A stretch of 36,928 nt of DNA from Mediterranea massiliensis. GTDB taxonomy: Bacteria > Bacteroidota > Bacteroidia > Bacteroidales > Bacteroidaceae. Of the stretch, positions 23,909 to 32,374 are shown piece by piece. A program made the position numbers and the translations under genes. Numbering within the stretch: position 1 is the stretch's first letter; every line of letters starts with the position of its first letter. The notes under the pieces are model-generated. The model saw only the letters and a program-made list of their open reading frames with translations, did not search any database and was not told the DNA's origin. The stretch spans positions 1 to 36,928 of the forward strand of contig CATXSD010000019.1 of NCBI GenBank assembly GCA_958402075.1. The letters are read 5' to 3'.

Positions 23909-26113
23909 TCAGCCTGCGATATCCAGCATCAGCGGCATGTCTTCTTCGCGGATGCCATGTTGTACGAGGATGTCGCGGTCCTTGTCGAACAGTTCCAGAA
24001 ATTGAGTCTTGCTGCCACAAAGCGTGATGGCTTTTCCATAGCGTTCGGCAGCTGTCTCCAGTTGTCCTTGTGCCCAAGCTACGTGTCCGGCGTTGAGCCA
24101 GTCGGTCGGCAGTACCTGTTCGTCCTGTAGCAATTTCTGGTAATACTTCTCGGCTTGTTCATACTTCTTGCTCATGAAGGAGCACCAGGCTATCCCTCTC
24201 CATGCCTTGAGGGAGTGGCTGTCCAGGAAATCCATCTTGAAGAAATATTGCAGGGCTTCCTTGTATTCCTCCAGTTCGGCGTGGCAGCTTCCGGCAAAAA
24301 ACAGGATGTTGGTATTTTCGGGCTGTATGTTTTCGGCTTTCCGGTAATATTCCAGTGCCGAGCCGAAGTCGTGCATCTGCCGGTAGCATGTGGCCAGGTG
24401 GCGGATGGTCCACACATGGTCGGGTTTCAGAATGTCGGCTTTCCTGTATGCCTGTACGGCTTCGGCATACCTTCGTTCCTTTTGCAGGCAGTATCCGGAC
24501 TTTTGGAGGAGGTCGGCATCGGTTTCATAGGTTGTTTCCAACCGCTGGTAGAGGTCGAGCGCTTCGGGATAATGCTCTTTGCGGAAATGGAAGTCGGCAA
24601 CGGACTTCAGCAGCTCCGGCTTGTCCAAGATGCCTTTCAGTAGGGGGATGCGATGGAAGGCAAAAGGAGTCTGGAAGGGATCGCGGAACTCGCGGCGTCG
24701 GTAACAGAGCTTGAAGAAACGGTACAGGTCGTGGATGTACTGGTTGCTGATGACTTCGGGGCGTTCGGAATATTGTTTCAGCGTCTTGGCCTGCTCGTTG
24801 TCCATCATGTCGTTCAGTTCCTGCGGCGTGAGCTGGTGCAGCATGAGGTTGCGTTGCGACTGCGGCAGCTGGGCCATGGTGAAGCAGAGCGAATACTTGT
24901 CGCTGTTGCAGAAGAATCCCGATTGCAAAACCATGTTCAGCACAACGTTGTCGCCTGATGTAGAAGGACCGAACAGATTGGCTACACTGGAGTGAAGCTG
25001 GTCGAACGGATAGAACCAGTTGTGCAGCTGTCCGAAGAACGGACCCGACTTCAGTTGGGCAAAAGTGCTCATGTAGATGTCGGCTCCTTCCATCTGCAGC
25101 TCGTTCATTTCGCGGATCTTGTCTCCAAGTCCCGATTTCTCGAAGGCCTGTTCCCAGTCGGGATTACGGTCGTTCTCGTCGGCCGTTTCTTCCAGCCCCA
25201 GCTTCATGCCTTTGATTTTGCTGACATTCTTGATCATTTCAGGAATGATTTCTTCCCGCATCTTTTTGTCTATCTTTTCCGTTTCCTGGCTCTGCAGCAG
25301 TTGCAGGCCGATGCGGTTCAAGTCCTTGCCCAGTTGCCCGTTTTCATCGAGCAGGCTCAGGCGTACCGCCAGTTCGGGGTAGAGCTGGCTGCGTTCGGGA
25401 TATGTGTTCAGGGTCAGCAGGACTCCGGTCAGAGCCCGTTGTGCAACGATGGCTTCCGCATGTCTGCAGGCATCGAGCAGCCACAGGCATTTGCGGATGT
25501 CAAAGCAGGCTTGCAGGCTCATGGTGACGGCGCTCACGAGCAGCCCCAGGTCAATGGATCGCAGGAGCTCTGAGTTCAGGAACGCCTGGGCCTGGGCGCT
25601 TTCTTCCGTACTCCATTCGCTGTTTCCCCACACGGCTTGGAACAGATTCCGGTTGGTGTCTTCGTGACGTTTCAGCAGTTGGGACAGGTTGTCGTTGCTG
25701 TCGGCCATCAGGCGGCATACGGCTACGTCGTCCTGAAAAGTTTCCAGGGCATGCAGCCATTCTTCCAGTCGGTTGCCTGTCTGGCGGCTTTTGTGGTGAA
25801 GATACTGATAGAAGCCGGAGGTAGCGATATCATCCAGCAGGACCAGTTGGGCCTGGTCGGCGATGGTCCATGTCTCGGCCAGCAGTTGGAGGTAAAGCTT
25901 GTGGCGCTGAGGATCGTCTGTGCCTCGCTTCATGTATTGGAGCATGTAGTGGTACGATGTCTGCGCTTGTTCCAGCCTGTTGTGCAGGGACCAGTCGGCG
26001 CATGTTTCCAGCAGGGCGGCCAGTTGGGTTTGTGCTTCTTTCAGCCGTCGGTCCTCCAGCAGGTGGATGATGCCTTCATGTTGTTCTTTGATGGTTCGTT
26101 CGTCCATAAGCAT
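23909..26113 (-). CDS. Large TPR-repeat protein
   Basis: A cytoplasmic protein of about 734 residues without signal peptide or membrane segments. The N-terminal two thirds is helical and unassigned. The C-terminal part (about residues 495-680) has at least five tetratricopeptide repeats, for example HYPEALDLYQRLETTY, RYAEAVQAYRKADILKPD, DFGSALEYYRKAENIQPE, EYKEALQYFFKMDFLD and KYEQAEKYYQKLL. TPR domains are protein-binding scaffolds; the partner is unknown. ATG at 26113 or 26107 is chosen: the frame also reaches a TTG at 26131, but a promoter -7 box ends at 26140. Its promoter is one copy of the dispersed hairpin-promoter element. Confidence 0.85.
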   Translation of the reverse strand: MLMDERTIKEQHEGIIHLLEDRRLKEAQTQLAALLETCADWSLHNRLEQAQTSYHYMLQYMKRGTDDPQRHKLYLQLLAETWTIADQAQLVLLDDIATSGFYQYLHHKSRQTGNRLEEWLHALETFQDDVAVCRLMADSNDNLSQLLKRHEDTNRNLFQAVWGNSEWSTEESAQAQAFLNSELLRSIDLGLLVSAVTMSLQACFDIRKCLWLLDACRHAEAIVAQRALTGVLLTLNTYPERSQLYPELAVRLSLLDENGQLGKDLNRIGLQLLQSQETEKIDKKMREEIIPEMIKNVSKIKGMKLGLEETADENDRNPDWEQAFEKSGLGDKIREMNELQMEGADIYMSTFAQLKSGPFFGQLHNWFYPFDQLHSSVANLFGPSTSGDNVVLNMVLQSGFFCNSDKYSLCFTMAQLPQSQRNLMLHQLTPQELNDMMDNEQAKTLKQYSERPEVISNQYIHDLYRFFKLCYRRREFRDPFQTPFAFHRIPLLKGILDKPELLKSVADFHFRKEHYPEALDLYQRLETTYETDADLLQKSGYCLQKERRYAEAVQAYRKADILKPDHVWTIRHLATCYRQMHDFGSALEYYRKAENIQPENTNILFFAGSCHAELEEYKEALQYFFKMDFLDSHSLKAWRGIAWCSFMSKKYEQAEKYYQKLLQDEQVLPTDWLNAGHVAWAQGQLETAAERYGKAITLCGSKTQFLELFDKDRDILVQHGIREEDMPLMLDIAG

Positions 26114-26139
26114 GTGTATGTGGGTGTGCAATCGATGCG

Positions 26140-26217
26140 CAAAGATAGTGTAAACCGAGAGAAGCGCAAAGCGAAAACATAGTTTTCAGCTGTCGATTCC
26201 GAGTTGCGGCTTGTCTT
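26140..26217 (-). promoter_or_regulatory. Hairpin-promoter element, copy 3 (promoter of the TPR gene)
   Basis: On the minus strand the element reads AAGACAAGCCGCAACTCGG, then the inverted repeat GAAAAC-TAT-GTTTTC, then TTTG (26170-26167), 19 nt and TATCTTTG (26147-26140). It aligns along its whole length with the two tandem copies before topB. The predicted start of transcription is near 26133. Confidence 0.78.
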
Positions 26218-26344
26218 ATGAAAAGAGAGGGCAATTCTGTACGGATTTCCATGGGTTTGTTCAGAATAATGAAGAGGTCGGAGAATATCTTCCAACTTGT
26301 TTTAAGAGGTGTGAAAAGATGTGTCGGTTCTGCCTGAAATTATC

Positions 26345-26352
26345 TACCTTTG
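26345..26352 (+). promoter_or_regulatory. -7 promoter box of the second MATE gene
   Basis: TACCTTTG matches TAnnTTTG and lies 29 nt before the ATG at 26381. No good -33 is seen at the expected distance. The rest of the gap 26218-26344 shows nothing recognisable. Confidence 0.45.
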
Positions 26353-26380
26353 CAGTCGTAAAAACAATTCGTTGGAAGAT

Positions 26381-27748
26381 ATGGCAGGATTGAAGACTCC
26401 CACAGCGTTGGGCACAGAAAACATTGGAAAGCTGCTGATGCAGTATGCCGTACCCGCAATTATTGCGATGACGGCCTCGTCTCTGTATAATATGGTCGAC
26501 AGTATCTTTATCGGTCACGGTGTGGGGCCGCTGGCTATCTCCGGTTTGGCGTTGACCTTCCCGTTGATGAACCTGGCGGCGGCTTTCGGTTCGTTGGTCG
26601 GTGTCGGAGCTGCTACTCTGGTGTCGGTCAAGCTGGGACAGAAGGATTATGATACGGCCCAACGGGTGTTAGGCAATGTACTGGTGTTGAACATTCTGCT
26701 GGGCGTGGCCTTTACGTTGGTCGTAATGCCTTTCCTTGATCCGATTCTCTATTTCTTTGGGGGAAGCGATGCGACTGTGCCATACGCACGCGACTACATG
26801 GAGATTATCCTTATAGGCAATGCCGTCACCCATCTCTATTTGGGGTTGAATTCTGTCTTGCGTTCGGCCGGCCATCCCCAGAAAGCCATGTATGCGACGG
26901 TGGCTACGGTGATTATCAACACCATTCTCGACCCGGTGTTCATTTATGGATTCGGGTGGGGAATACGGGGCGCCGCCATTGCCACGATATTGGCACAGAT
27001 CATAGCCTTGGTCTGGCAGTTGAAGCTGTTCAGCAACCGTGACGAACTGTTGCATTTCCATCGGGGTATCTTCCGGCTGAAGCGGAAGATCGTATTCGAT
27101 TCCTTGGCAATCGGTATGTCACCGTTTCTGATGAATATAGCCGCCTGTTTCATTGTTATTCTGATTAATCAGGGACTGAAGCGTTATGGAGGGGATTTGG
27201 CCATCGGAGCCTTTGGAATTGTGAACCGGTTGGTATACATTGTGGTCATGATTGTGATGGGGTTGAACCAGGGCATGCAGCCCATTGCCGGATATAATTA
27301 TGGTGCACAGCAGTATTCCCGTGTAACCAAGGTCTTGAAAATGACTATTGTTTATGCTACTGTTGTCACCACGGTGGGGTTTGCCATAGGAATGGCATTT
27401 CCCAGGCTGGTTGTGAGTATCTTTACCTCCGATGCTGAGTTGATAGATATTTCTGCCCGTGGCTTGCGCATCATCATCCTGTTTTTCCCGATTATAGGTT
27501 TCCAGATGGTGACGGCCAATTTCTTTCAGAGCATCGGCATGGCTGGAAAGGCCATCTTTCTGTCGCTTTCGCGTCAGTTGTTGATTTTGTTACCCTGCTT
27601 GCTCATTCTGCCCCATTTCTTCGGGGAGTTGGGCGTATGGGTTAGCATGCCGGTTTCCGATTTGCTGGCCAGCCTGGTTGCGGCATTGATGCTGATGATG
27701 CAGTTTAGGAAGTTCCACAAGGCTTCCCAGGAGCCTGTGTCTGATTGA
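26381..27748 (+). CDS. Second MATE-family exporter
   Basis: A 455-residue inner-membrane antiporter with two homologous halves. MATE features: IGKLLMQYAVPAIIAMTASSLYNMVDSIFIGHGVG, VGVGAATLVSVKLGQKD, NSVLRSAGHPQKAM, NTILDPVFIYGFGWGIRGAAIATI, and in the second half GMSPFLMNIAACFIVILINQ and GMQPIAGYNYGA. It differs clearly from the MATE protein at 21894-23255, so it is a paralogue and not a recent duplicate. ATG 26381 is preferred over the in-frame codon at 26321, which lies upstream of the -7 box. Substrate unknown. Confidence 0.93.
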   Translation: MAGLKTPTALGTENIGKLLMQYAVPAIIAMTASSLYNMVDSIFIGHGVGPLAISGLALTFPLMNLAAAFGSLVGVGAATLVSVKLGQKDYDTAQRVLGNVLVLNILLGVAFTLVVMPFLDPILYFFGGSDATVPYARDYMEIILIGNAVTHLYLGLNSVLRSAGHPQKAMYATVATVIINTILDPVFIYGFGWGIRGAAIATILAQIIALVWQLKLFSNRDELLHFHRGIFRLKRKIVFDSLAIGMSPFLMNIAACFIVILINQGLKRYGGDLAIGAFGIVNRLVYIVVMIVMGLNQGMQPIAGYNYGAQQYSRVTKVLKMTIVYATVVTTVGFAIGMAFPRLVVSIFTSDAELIDISARGLRIIILFFPIIGFQMVTANFFQSIGMAGKAIFLSLSRQLLILLPCLLILPHFFGELGVWVSMPVSDLLASLVAALMLMMQFRKFHKASQEPVSD

Positions 27749-27810
27749 TGGTTGTGATTTGGGGAGAAACATTTTTTTCTTTTACATTCGTTCTTTTACG
27801 CAGGATTTTT

Positions 27811-27818
27811 TATATTTG
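27811..27818 (+). promoter_or_regulatory. -7 promoter box of the cytidylate-kinase-like gene
   Basis: TATATTTG fits TAnnTTTG and lies 33 nt before the ATG at 27852. The region upstream is T-rich with no clear TTTG at the right spacing. Confidence 0.5.
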
Positions 27819-27851
27819 CCTGCGACAAACATGAATTAAGAATAAAGGTTT

Positions 27852-28493
27852 ATGGAGCATTTTGTAGTGAATATCGGCCGTCAGTTGGGTAGTGGCGGAC
27901 GTGAAATCGGTGAACGTCTGGCCCAGCGGCTGAACATTTCTTTTTATGACAAAGAGCTGATACAGCTGGCTTCCGAAGAAAGCGGCTTGTGCCGGGAGTT
28001 CTTTGAGAAAGCAGACGAACGTCCGTCACAGGGCATTATGGGCGGTTTGTTCGGCATGCGTTTCCCGTTTATTGGCGACGGTACCATTCCTGCCAACAAC
28101 TGCTTGAGCAACGACTCCTTGTTCAAGGTGCAGAGCGATGTGATCCGTCGGCTGGCGCATGAGAAGTCCTGTCTTTTTGTGGGGCGTTGTGCCGACTATA
28201 TCTTGCGCAACCATCCGCGCTGTGCCAATATATTCATTTCTTCCACGCCCGAAGATCGGGCAGCCCGCCTGTGCCGCATTCATGGTTTCTCGGAAGAGGA
28301 GGCGGTGGAAATGATGGCAAAGGCCGACAAGAAACGTTCGGAATATTACAACTATTACAGCAATAAGACGTGGGGAGCGGCAGCCACGTATCATCTCTGC
28401 GTCGATTCGTCGGTTCTGGGTATTGCCGGTACGGTAGACTATGTCGAGGAGTTTGTCCGCAAAAAGCTGAATTTGGAAATTACCGTCCGCTGA
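27852..28493 (+). CDS. Cytidylate-kinase-like family protein
   Basis: A 213-residue cytoplasmic P-loop protein of the Cytidylate_kin-2 type. The nucleotide-binding loop is GRQLGSGGREIGERLAQRL near residue 9, followed by FYDKELIQLASEESGL, LFVGRCADYIL, and FISSTPEDRAARLCRIHGFSEEEA (lid-like arginines). The family resembles CMP kinase but its true substrate is not established; the housekeeping cmk is normally a separate gene. It is a single-gene unit ending at a long palindrome. Confidence 0.85.
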   Translation: MEHFVVNIGRQLGSGGREIGERLAQRLNISFYDKELIQLASEESGLCREFFEKADERPSQGIMGGLFGMRFPFIGDGTIPANNCLSNDSLFKVQSDVIRRLAHEKSCLFVGRCADYILRNHPRCANIFISSTPEDRAARLCRIHGFSEEEAVEMMAKADKKRSEYYNYYSNKTWGAAATYHLCVDSSVLGIAGTVDYVEEFVRKKLNLEITVR

Positions 28494-28527
28494 CGAGACG
28501 GTGATACCTGGAGGCGGGATAAATGTA

Positions 28528-28572
28528 ATCAGGCGCGGGTTATAGGAAATTTTCCTCTAACCCGCGCCTGAT
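28528..28572. terminator. Long perfect hairpin between convergent genes
   Basis: A 45-nt palindrome from ATCAGGCGCGGGTTA to TAACCCGCGCCTGAT has a stem of about 21 pairs with one mismatch and practically no loop. It lies between the stop codons of the cytidylate-kinase-like and AspT-like genes and probably acts as a bidirectional terminator. It lacks a strong T-tract on either side. Confidence 0.7.
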
Positions 28573-28598
28573 ATGTTTATAGGAATGTCGTTTCCTGG

Positions 28599-30263
28599 CT
28601 ATAGCATGGCCAGCAGAATCATTTGACCGGCGATGATGCGCAGGAACATGGACAACGGGTAGACGGTAGAGTAGCCTACGGAAGGTGCGTCGTTGCCTGA
28701 TACCTGGTTGGCATAAGCCAATGCGGGCGGGTCGGTGGTACTACCGGCAATCAGACCCATCAGGGTGAAATAGTTGACTTTGTAGTACAGACGTGCCACA
28801 ATGCCGATAATCAGCAGGGGAATGACGGTGATGAGGAAGCCGTAACCCACATACAGCAGGCCGTCGCCATGAACCACGGTCTGTACGAAATGTTCGCCCG
28901 CTTCGATGCCCACACTGGCCAGGAAGAGGACGATGCCGATTTCACGCAACATCAGGTTGGCGCTCATGGTGGTGTATGTCACCAGTTTCAGTTTGTGTCC
29001 GAAGCGGCCGATAAGGATAGCTACTACCAGCGGACCGCCGGCCAGACCCAGCTTGACAGGTGTAGGCATACCCGGGAAAGCGATGGGAAGGCTTCCTAAA
29101 ACGATGCCGAGGAAGATGCCTACAAAGATGGTCACAATGTTGGGCGTATCGAGTCGTTTCAGTTGGTTGCCCAATACACCTGCCACGCGTTCTACCGCAT
29201 CCTGTTGTCCTACGACCATGACGCGGTCGCCCACTTGGAGAATCAGGTTGGGGTCGGCAAACAGGTCCATACCCGAACGGTTGACACGGGTCACGTTTAC
29301 ACCATACATGCTGCGGAAGTGCATGCTGCCCAGCTTCTTGCCGTTGACTTCCGATTTGGTGACCAGAATACGTCTGGAAACCATCGGCATGTCTTGCTTT
29401 TCCCAGTCCACCTGGATTTCCTTGCCGATAAAGGCCGTAATGGCTTCGGCATCCTCTTCCGAGCAGACGATGAACAGTTGGTCGCCGGTGTGGAATACCG
29501 TTTCATGGTTGGGAATGCTGACGTGTCCTTCGTGGCGCATACGGGAGCAGACAAACGGACGTCCCAGAAAATCCTTCACTTGCATCAAGGTCTTTCCGTT
29601 GATGGATTCGTTGCGTACTTCCAGATGCATGTTGTGCGGCTTGTGCTTGGTGTCGGCATCCTGTGTCTTGATTTGTTCTTCTTCTTTGGCGAAGGAGATG
29701 CGGAAGATGTAGCGGATGGCAATGATGGAACCGATGATGCCCACTACACCGAGCGGATAGGCGCAGGCATAACCCAAGGCAATGGGCTCACCCGTGTAGT
29801 TCAACTGATTCAGTGCCTCTTGTGCAGCACCCAGACCGGGAGTGTTCGTCACTGCACCGTACAGGATACCGATCATCATCGGCAATTCCACGCGTCCGTT
29901 GGCCAGGAAATAGATGGCCAGTGTCACCACGATGTTCAGCAGGACGATGCCTACTGCCAGCAGATTCAGTGTCATGCCACCCTTCTTGAAGGACGAAAAG
30001 AAAGAGGGACCCACCTGTAGACCTATGCAGAATACAAACAGGATAAGGCCGAATTCGCGCAGGAAATGCAGGATATGGATTTCTCCTGTAAATCCGAAAT
30101 GTCCCATCAGAATGCCGGTGAAGAGCACGAACGTGACTCCCAAGGACACTCCGAAGAACTTGATCTTGCCCAATAATACGCCCAGTGATATCACAAAGGC
30201 ATACAGGCAGACGATGTGGGCTACCGATGCCGGATCCCACAACAAGCTTTCTAACCAATTCAT
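28599..30263 (-). CDS. AspT/YidE-YbjL-type transporter with two RCK_C domains
   Basis: A 554-residue inner-membrane transporter of the aspartate:alanine exchanger family. Two homologous membrane halves (about 5-190 and 375-554) carry related motifs: EFGLILFVFCIGLQVGPSFF, GAVTNTPGLGAAQEAL; EIGIVLFLASVGIEAGEHF, GSTTDPPALAYANQV. Between them are two TrkA-C/RCK_C regulatory domains (about 210-290, NESINGKTLMQVKDFLGRPF, and 300-380, SEVNGKKLGSMHF...GDRVMVVG). This is the layout of the YidE/YbjL group, whose substrates are mostly unknown. ATG 30263 starts at the first membrane segment; the frame runs on to 30308. Confidence 0.9.
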   Translation of the reverse strand: MNWLESLLWDPASVAHIVCLYAFVISLGVLLGKIKFFGVSLGVTFVLFTGILMGHFGFTGEIHILHFLREFGLILFVFCIGLQVGPSFFSSFKKGGMTLNLLAVGIVLLNIVVTLAIYFLANGRVELPMMIGILYGAVTNTPGLGAAQEALNQLNYTGEPIALGYACAYPLGVVGIIGSIIAIRYIFRISFAKEEEQIKTQDADTKHKPHNMHLEVRNESINGKTLMQVKDFLGRPFVCSRMRHEGHVSIPNHETVFHTGDQLFIVCSEEDAEAITAFIGKEIQVDWEKQDMPMVSRRILVTKSEVNGKKLGSMHFRSMYGVNVTRVNRSGMDLFADPNLILQVGDRVMVVGQQDAVERVAGVLGNQLKRLDTPNIVTIFVGIFLGIVLGSLPIAFPGMPTPVKLGLAGGPLVVAILIGRFGHKLKLVTYTTMSANLMLREIGIVLFLASVGIEAGEHFVQTVVHGDGLLYVGYGFLITVIPLLIIGIVARLYYKVNYFTLMGLIAGSTTDPPALAYANQVSGNDAPSVGYSTVYPLSMFLRIIAGQMILLAML

Positions 30264-30305
30264 AGTATCTTTATTCTTACATCTATTAGTATAAAATACA
30301 AGTCG

Positions 30306-30337
30306 CAAAATTACTTAATAATGCGATTATCGCCAAA
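30306..30337 (-). promoter_or_regulatory. Promoter of the AspT-like transporter gene
   Basis: On the minus strand TTTG (30337-30334) is followed after 20 nt by TAATTTTG (30313-30306), a good Bacteroides -33/-7 pair. Transcription would start near 30299, about 36 nt before the ATG. Confidence 0.65.
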
Positions 30338-30437
30338 GTTTTTTCTTGGTTTTTCCATTTTGGCATGTCGAGTTGACACTTGTTCAGCATGTCGTGCGAA
30401 AAATCACTAAAAAACATGGTCTTTCATTTGATTTGAC

Positions 30438-30445
30438 TATATTTG
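30438..30445 (+). promoter_or_regulatory. -7 promoter box of mutA-mutB
   Basis: TATATTTG fits TAnnTTTG and lies 57 nt before the mutA ATG. No TTTG is found at the usual spacing, so the -33 is weak or absent. Confidence 0.45.
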
Positions 30446-30501
30446 CATGTCTATTGACGACAAAATGAATTGTATTCATCATATTAATTTTTAAATAAAC
30501 T

Positions 30502-32373
30502 ATGGCAGACAGTAAAGAAAAACTCTTCTCGGACTTTTCTCCCGTGACCACCGAACAGTGGATGGAGAAAATAACAGCCGACCTGAAAGGCGCTGATTTT
30601 GAGAAGAAACTCGTTTGGAGAACAAACGAAGGATTCAAAGTGAAACCTTTCTACCGTAAGGAAGACCTGGAAGGACTGAAGACGACTGACGCACTTCCCG
30701 GCGAATTCCCTTACCTGAGAGGTAACAAGAAGGACAACAACGAGTGGCTGGTTCGCCAGGAAATTCGGGTGGACGATGTGAAGGAAGCCAATGCCAAGGC
30801 TTTGGATATCCTGAACAAGGGCATCGATTCTCTGTCGTTCCACGTGAAGGCCAAGGAGCTGAATGCAGCTTATCTGGAAACCTTGCTCGACGGTATCTGT
30901 GCCGAGTGTGTGGAACTGAACTTCTCCACTTGCCAGGGGCATGTAGTGGAACTTGCCAATCTGTTGGTGGAATACTTCCAGAAGAAGGGCTACGACCTGA
31001 ACAAGCTGCACGGCTCCATCAACTTTGACTATCTGAACAAGATGGTAGCCAAGGGCAAGGAGAAAGGCAGTCTGGTAGATACGGCAAAGGCGCTGATTGC
31101 CGCTACGGCTGCTCTGCCCGAATATCGCGTCATCAATGTGAATGCACTTACTTTGAACAATGCCGGTGCCTATATCTACCAGGAACTGGGATATGCATTG
31201 GCTTGGGGTAACGAATATATGAACCAGCTGACCGAAGCCGGCGTTCCGGCTGCGACGGTTGCCAAGAAAATCAAGTTCAACTTCGGTATCAGTTCCAATT
31301 ACTTCCTGGAAATTGCCAAGTTCCGCGCCGGCCGTATGCTGTGGGCCGACATCGTGAACTCTTACCTGGCTGAAGGCGACTGCAAATGTGCCGCCCAGAT
31401 GAAGGTTCATGCCGAAACATCCTCTTTCAACCTGACCATCTTCGACTCGTATGTGAACCTGCTGCGTACGCAGACCGAAGCCATGAGTGCCGCTCTGGCC
31501 GGTGTAGACTCCATGACGGTGGTTCCGTTCGACAAGGCATACGAGACGCCGAACGACTTTTCCGAACGCCTGGCACGCAACCAGCAGTTGCTGCTGAAGG
31601 AAGAGTCCCACTTCGACAAGGTAATCGATCCGGCTGCCGGTTCCTATTACATCGAGAACCTGACGGTATCCATTGCCAAGCAGGCTTGGGATTTGTTCCT
31701 GGCCGTTGAGGACGAAGGCGGTTTCTATGCCGCTGTGAAGGCCGGCAAGGTACAGGAGGCCGTGAATGCCAGCAACAAGGCCCGTCACGAGGCTGTGGCC
31801 AAGCGTAAGGAGATTCTGTTGGGTACCAACCAATATCCCAACTTCACGGAACTGGCCGGTGACAAGCGTCCGTTGGAAGCTGTTTGCTGCTGTGGCGGCG
31901 GACACCACGATACGTGCGAGAAGGATGTTCCGACTCTGAACTTCGACCGTGCAGCCAGCGAGTTCGAAGCTCTGCGCCTGCAGACCGAGGCTTCCGGCAA
32001 GCGTCCGAAAGCATTTATGCTGACCATCGGCAATCTGGCCATGCGTCAGGCACGTGCACAGTTCTCCTGCAACTTCCTGGCTTGCGCCGGATATGAAGTG
32101 GTGGACAACCTGGGCTTCTCGAGTGTAGAGGAAGGTATCGATGCAGCCATGGCTGCCAAGGCCGATATCGTAGTGCTCTGCTCGAGCGATGATGAATATG
32201 CCGAATACGCCATCCCCGCCTTCAAGGCACTGAACGGCCGTGCCATGTTCATCGTGGCCGGAGCTCCTGCCTGCATGGACGAGCTGAAAGCCGCCGGTAT
32301 CGAGAATTTCATCCATGTCCGTGTCAACGTGCTGGAAACCCTGAAAGAATACAATGCTAAACTTTTGAAGTAA
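30502..32373 (+). CDS. mutA: Methylmalonyl-CoA mutase small (beta) subunit
   Basis: A 623-residue cytoplasmic subunit of the B12-dependent mutase that interconverts succinyl-CoA and methylmalonyl-CoA on the way from succinate to propionate in Bacteroides. It has a TIM-barrel CoA-binding region (RTNEGFKVKPFYRKEDLEG, GINLDYL-type strands, GISSNYFLEIAKFRAGRMLWADIV) and a C-terminal B12-fold remnant (RPKAFMLTIGNLAMRQARAQF). In place of the DxHxxG cobalamin ligand motif it reads IGNLAMRQA, as expected for the non-catalytic subunit. The stop is one base before the mutB start, so the two are translated together. Confidence 0.96.
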   Translation: MADSKEKLFSDFSPVTTEQWMEKITADLKGADFEKKLVWRTNEGFKVKPFYRKEDLEGLKTTDALPGEFPYLRGNKKDNNEWLVRQEIRVDDVKEANAKALDILNKGIDSLSFHVKAKELNAAYLETLLDGICAECVELNFSTCQGHVVELANLLVEYFQKKGYDLNKLHGSINFDYLNKMVAKGKEKGSLVDTAKALIAATAALPEYRVINVNALTLNNAGAYIYQELGYALAWGNEYMNQLTEAGVPAATVAKKIKFNFGISSNYFLEIAKFRAGRMLWADIVNSYLAEGDCKCAAQMKVHAETSSFNLTIFDSYVNLLRTQTEAMSAALAGVDSMTVVPFDKAYETPNDFSERLARNQQLLLKEESHFDKVIDPAAGSYYIENLTVSIAKQAWDLFLAVEDEGGFYAAVKAGKVQEAVNASNKARHEAVAKRKEILLGTNQYPNFTELAGDKRPLEAVCCCGGGHHDTCEKDVPTLNFDRAASEFEALRLQTEASGKRPKAFMLTIGNLAMRQARAQFSCNFLACAGYEVVDNLGFSSVEEGIDAAMAAKADIVVLCSSDDEYAEYAIPAFKALNGRAMFIVAGAPACMDELKAAGIENFIHVRVNVLETLKEYNAKLLK

Positions 32374-32374
32374 G

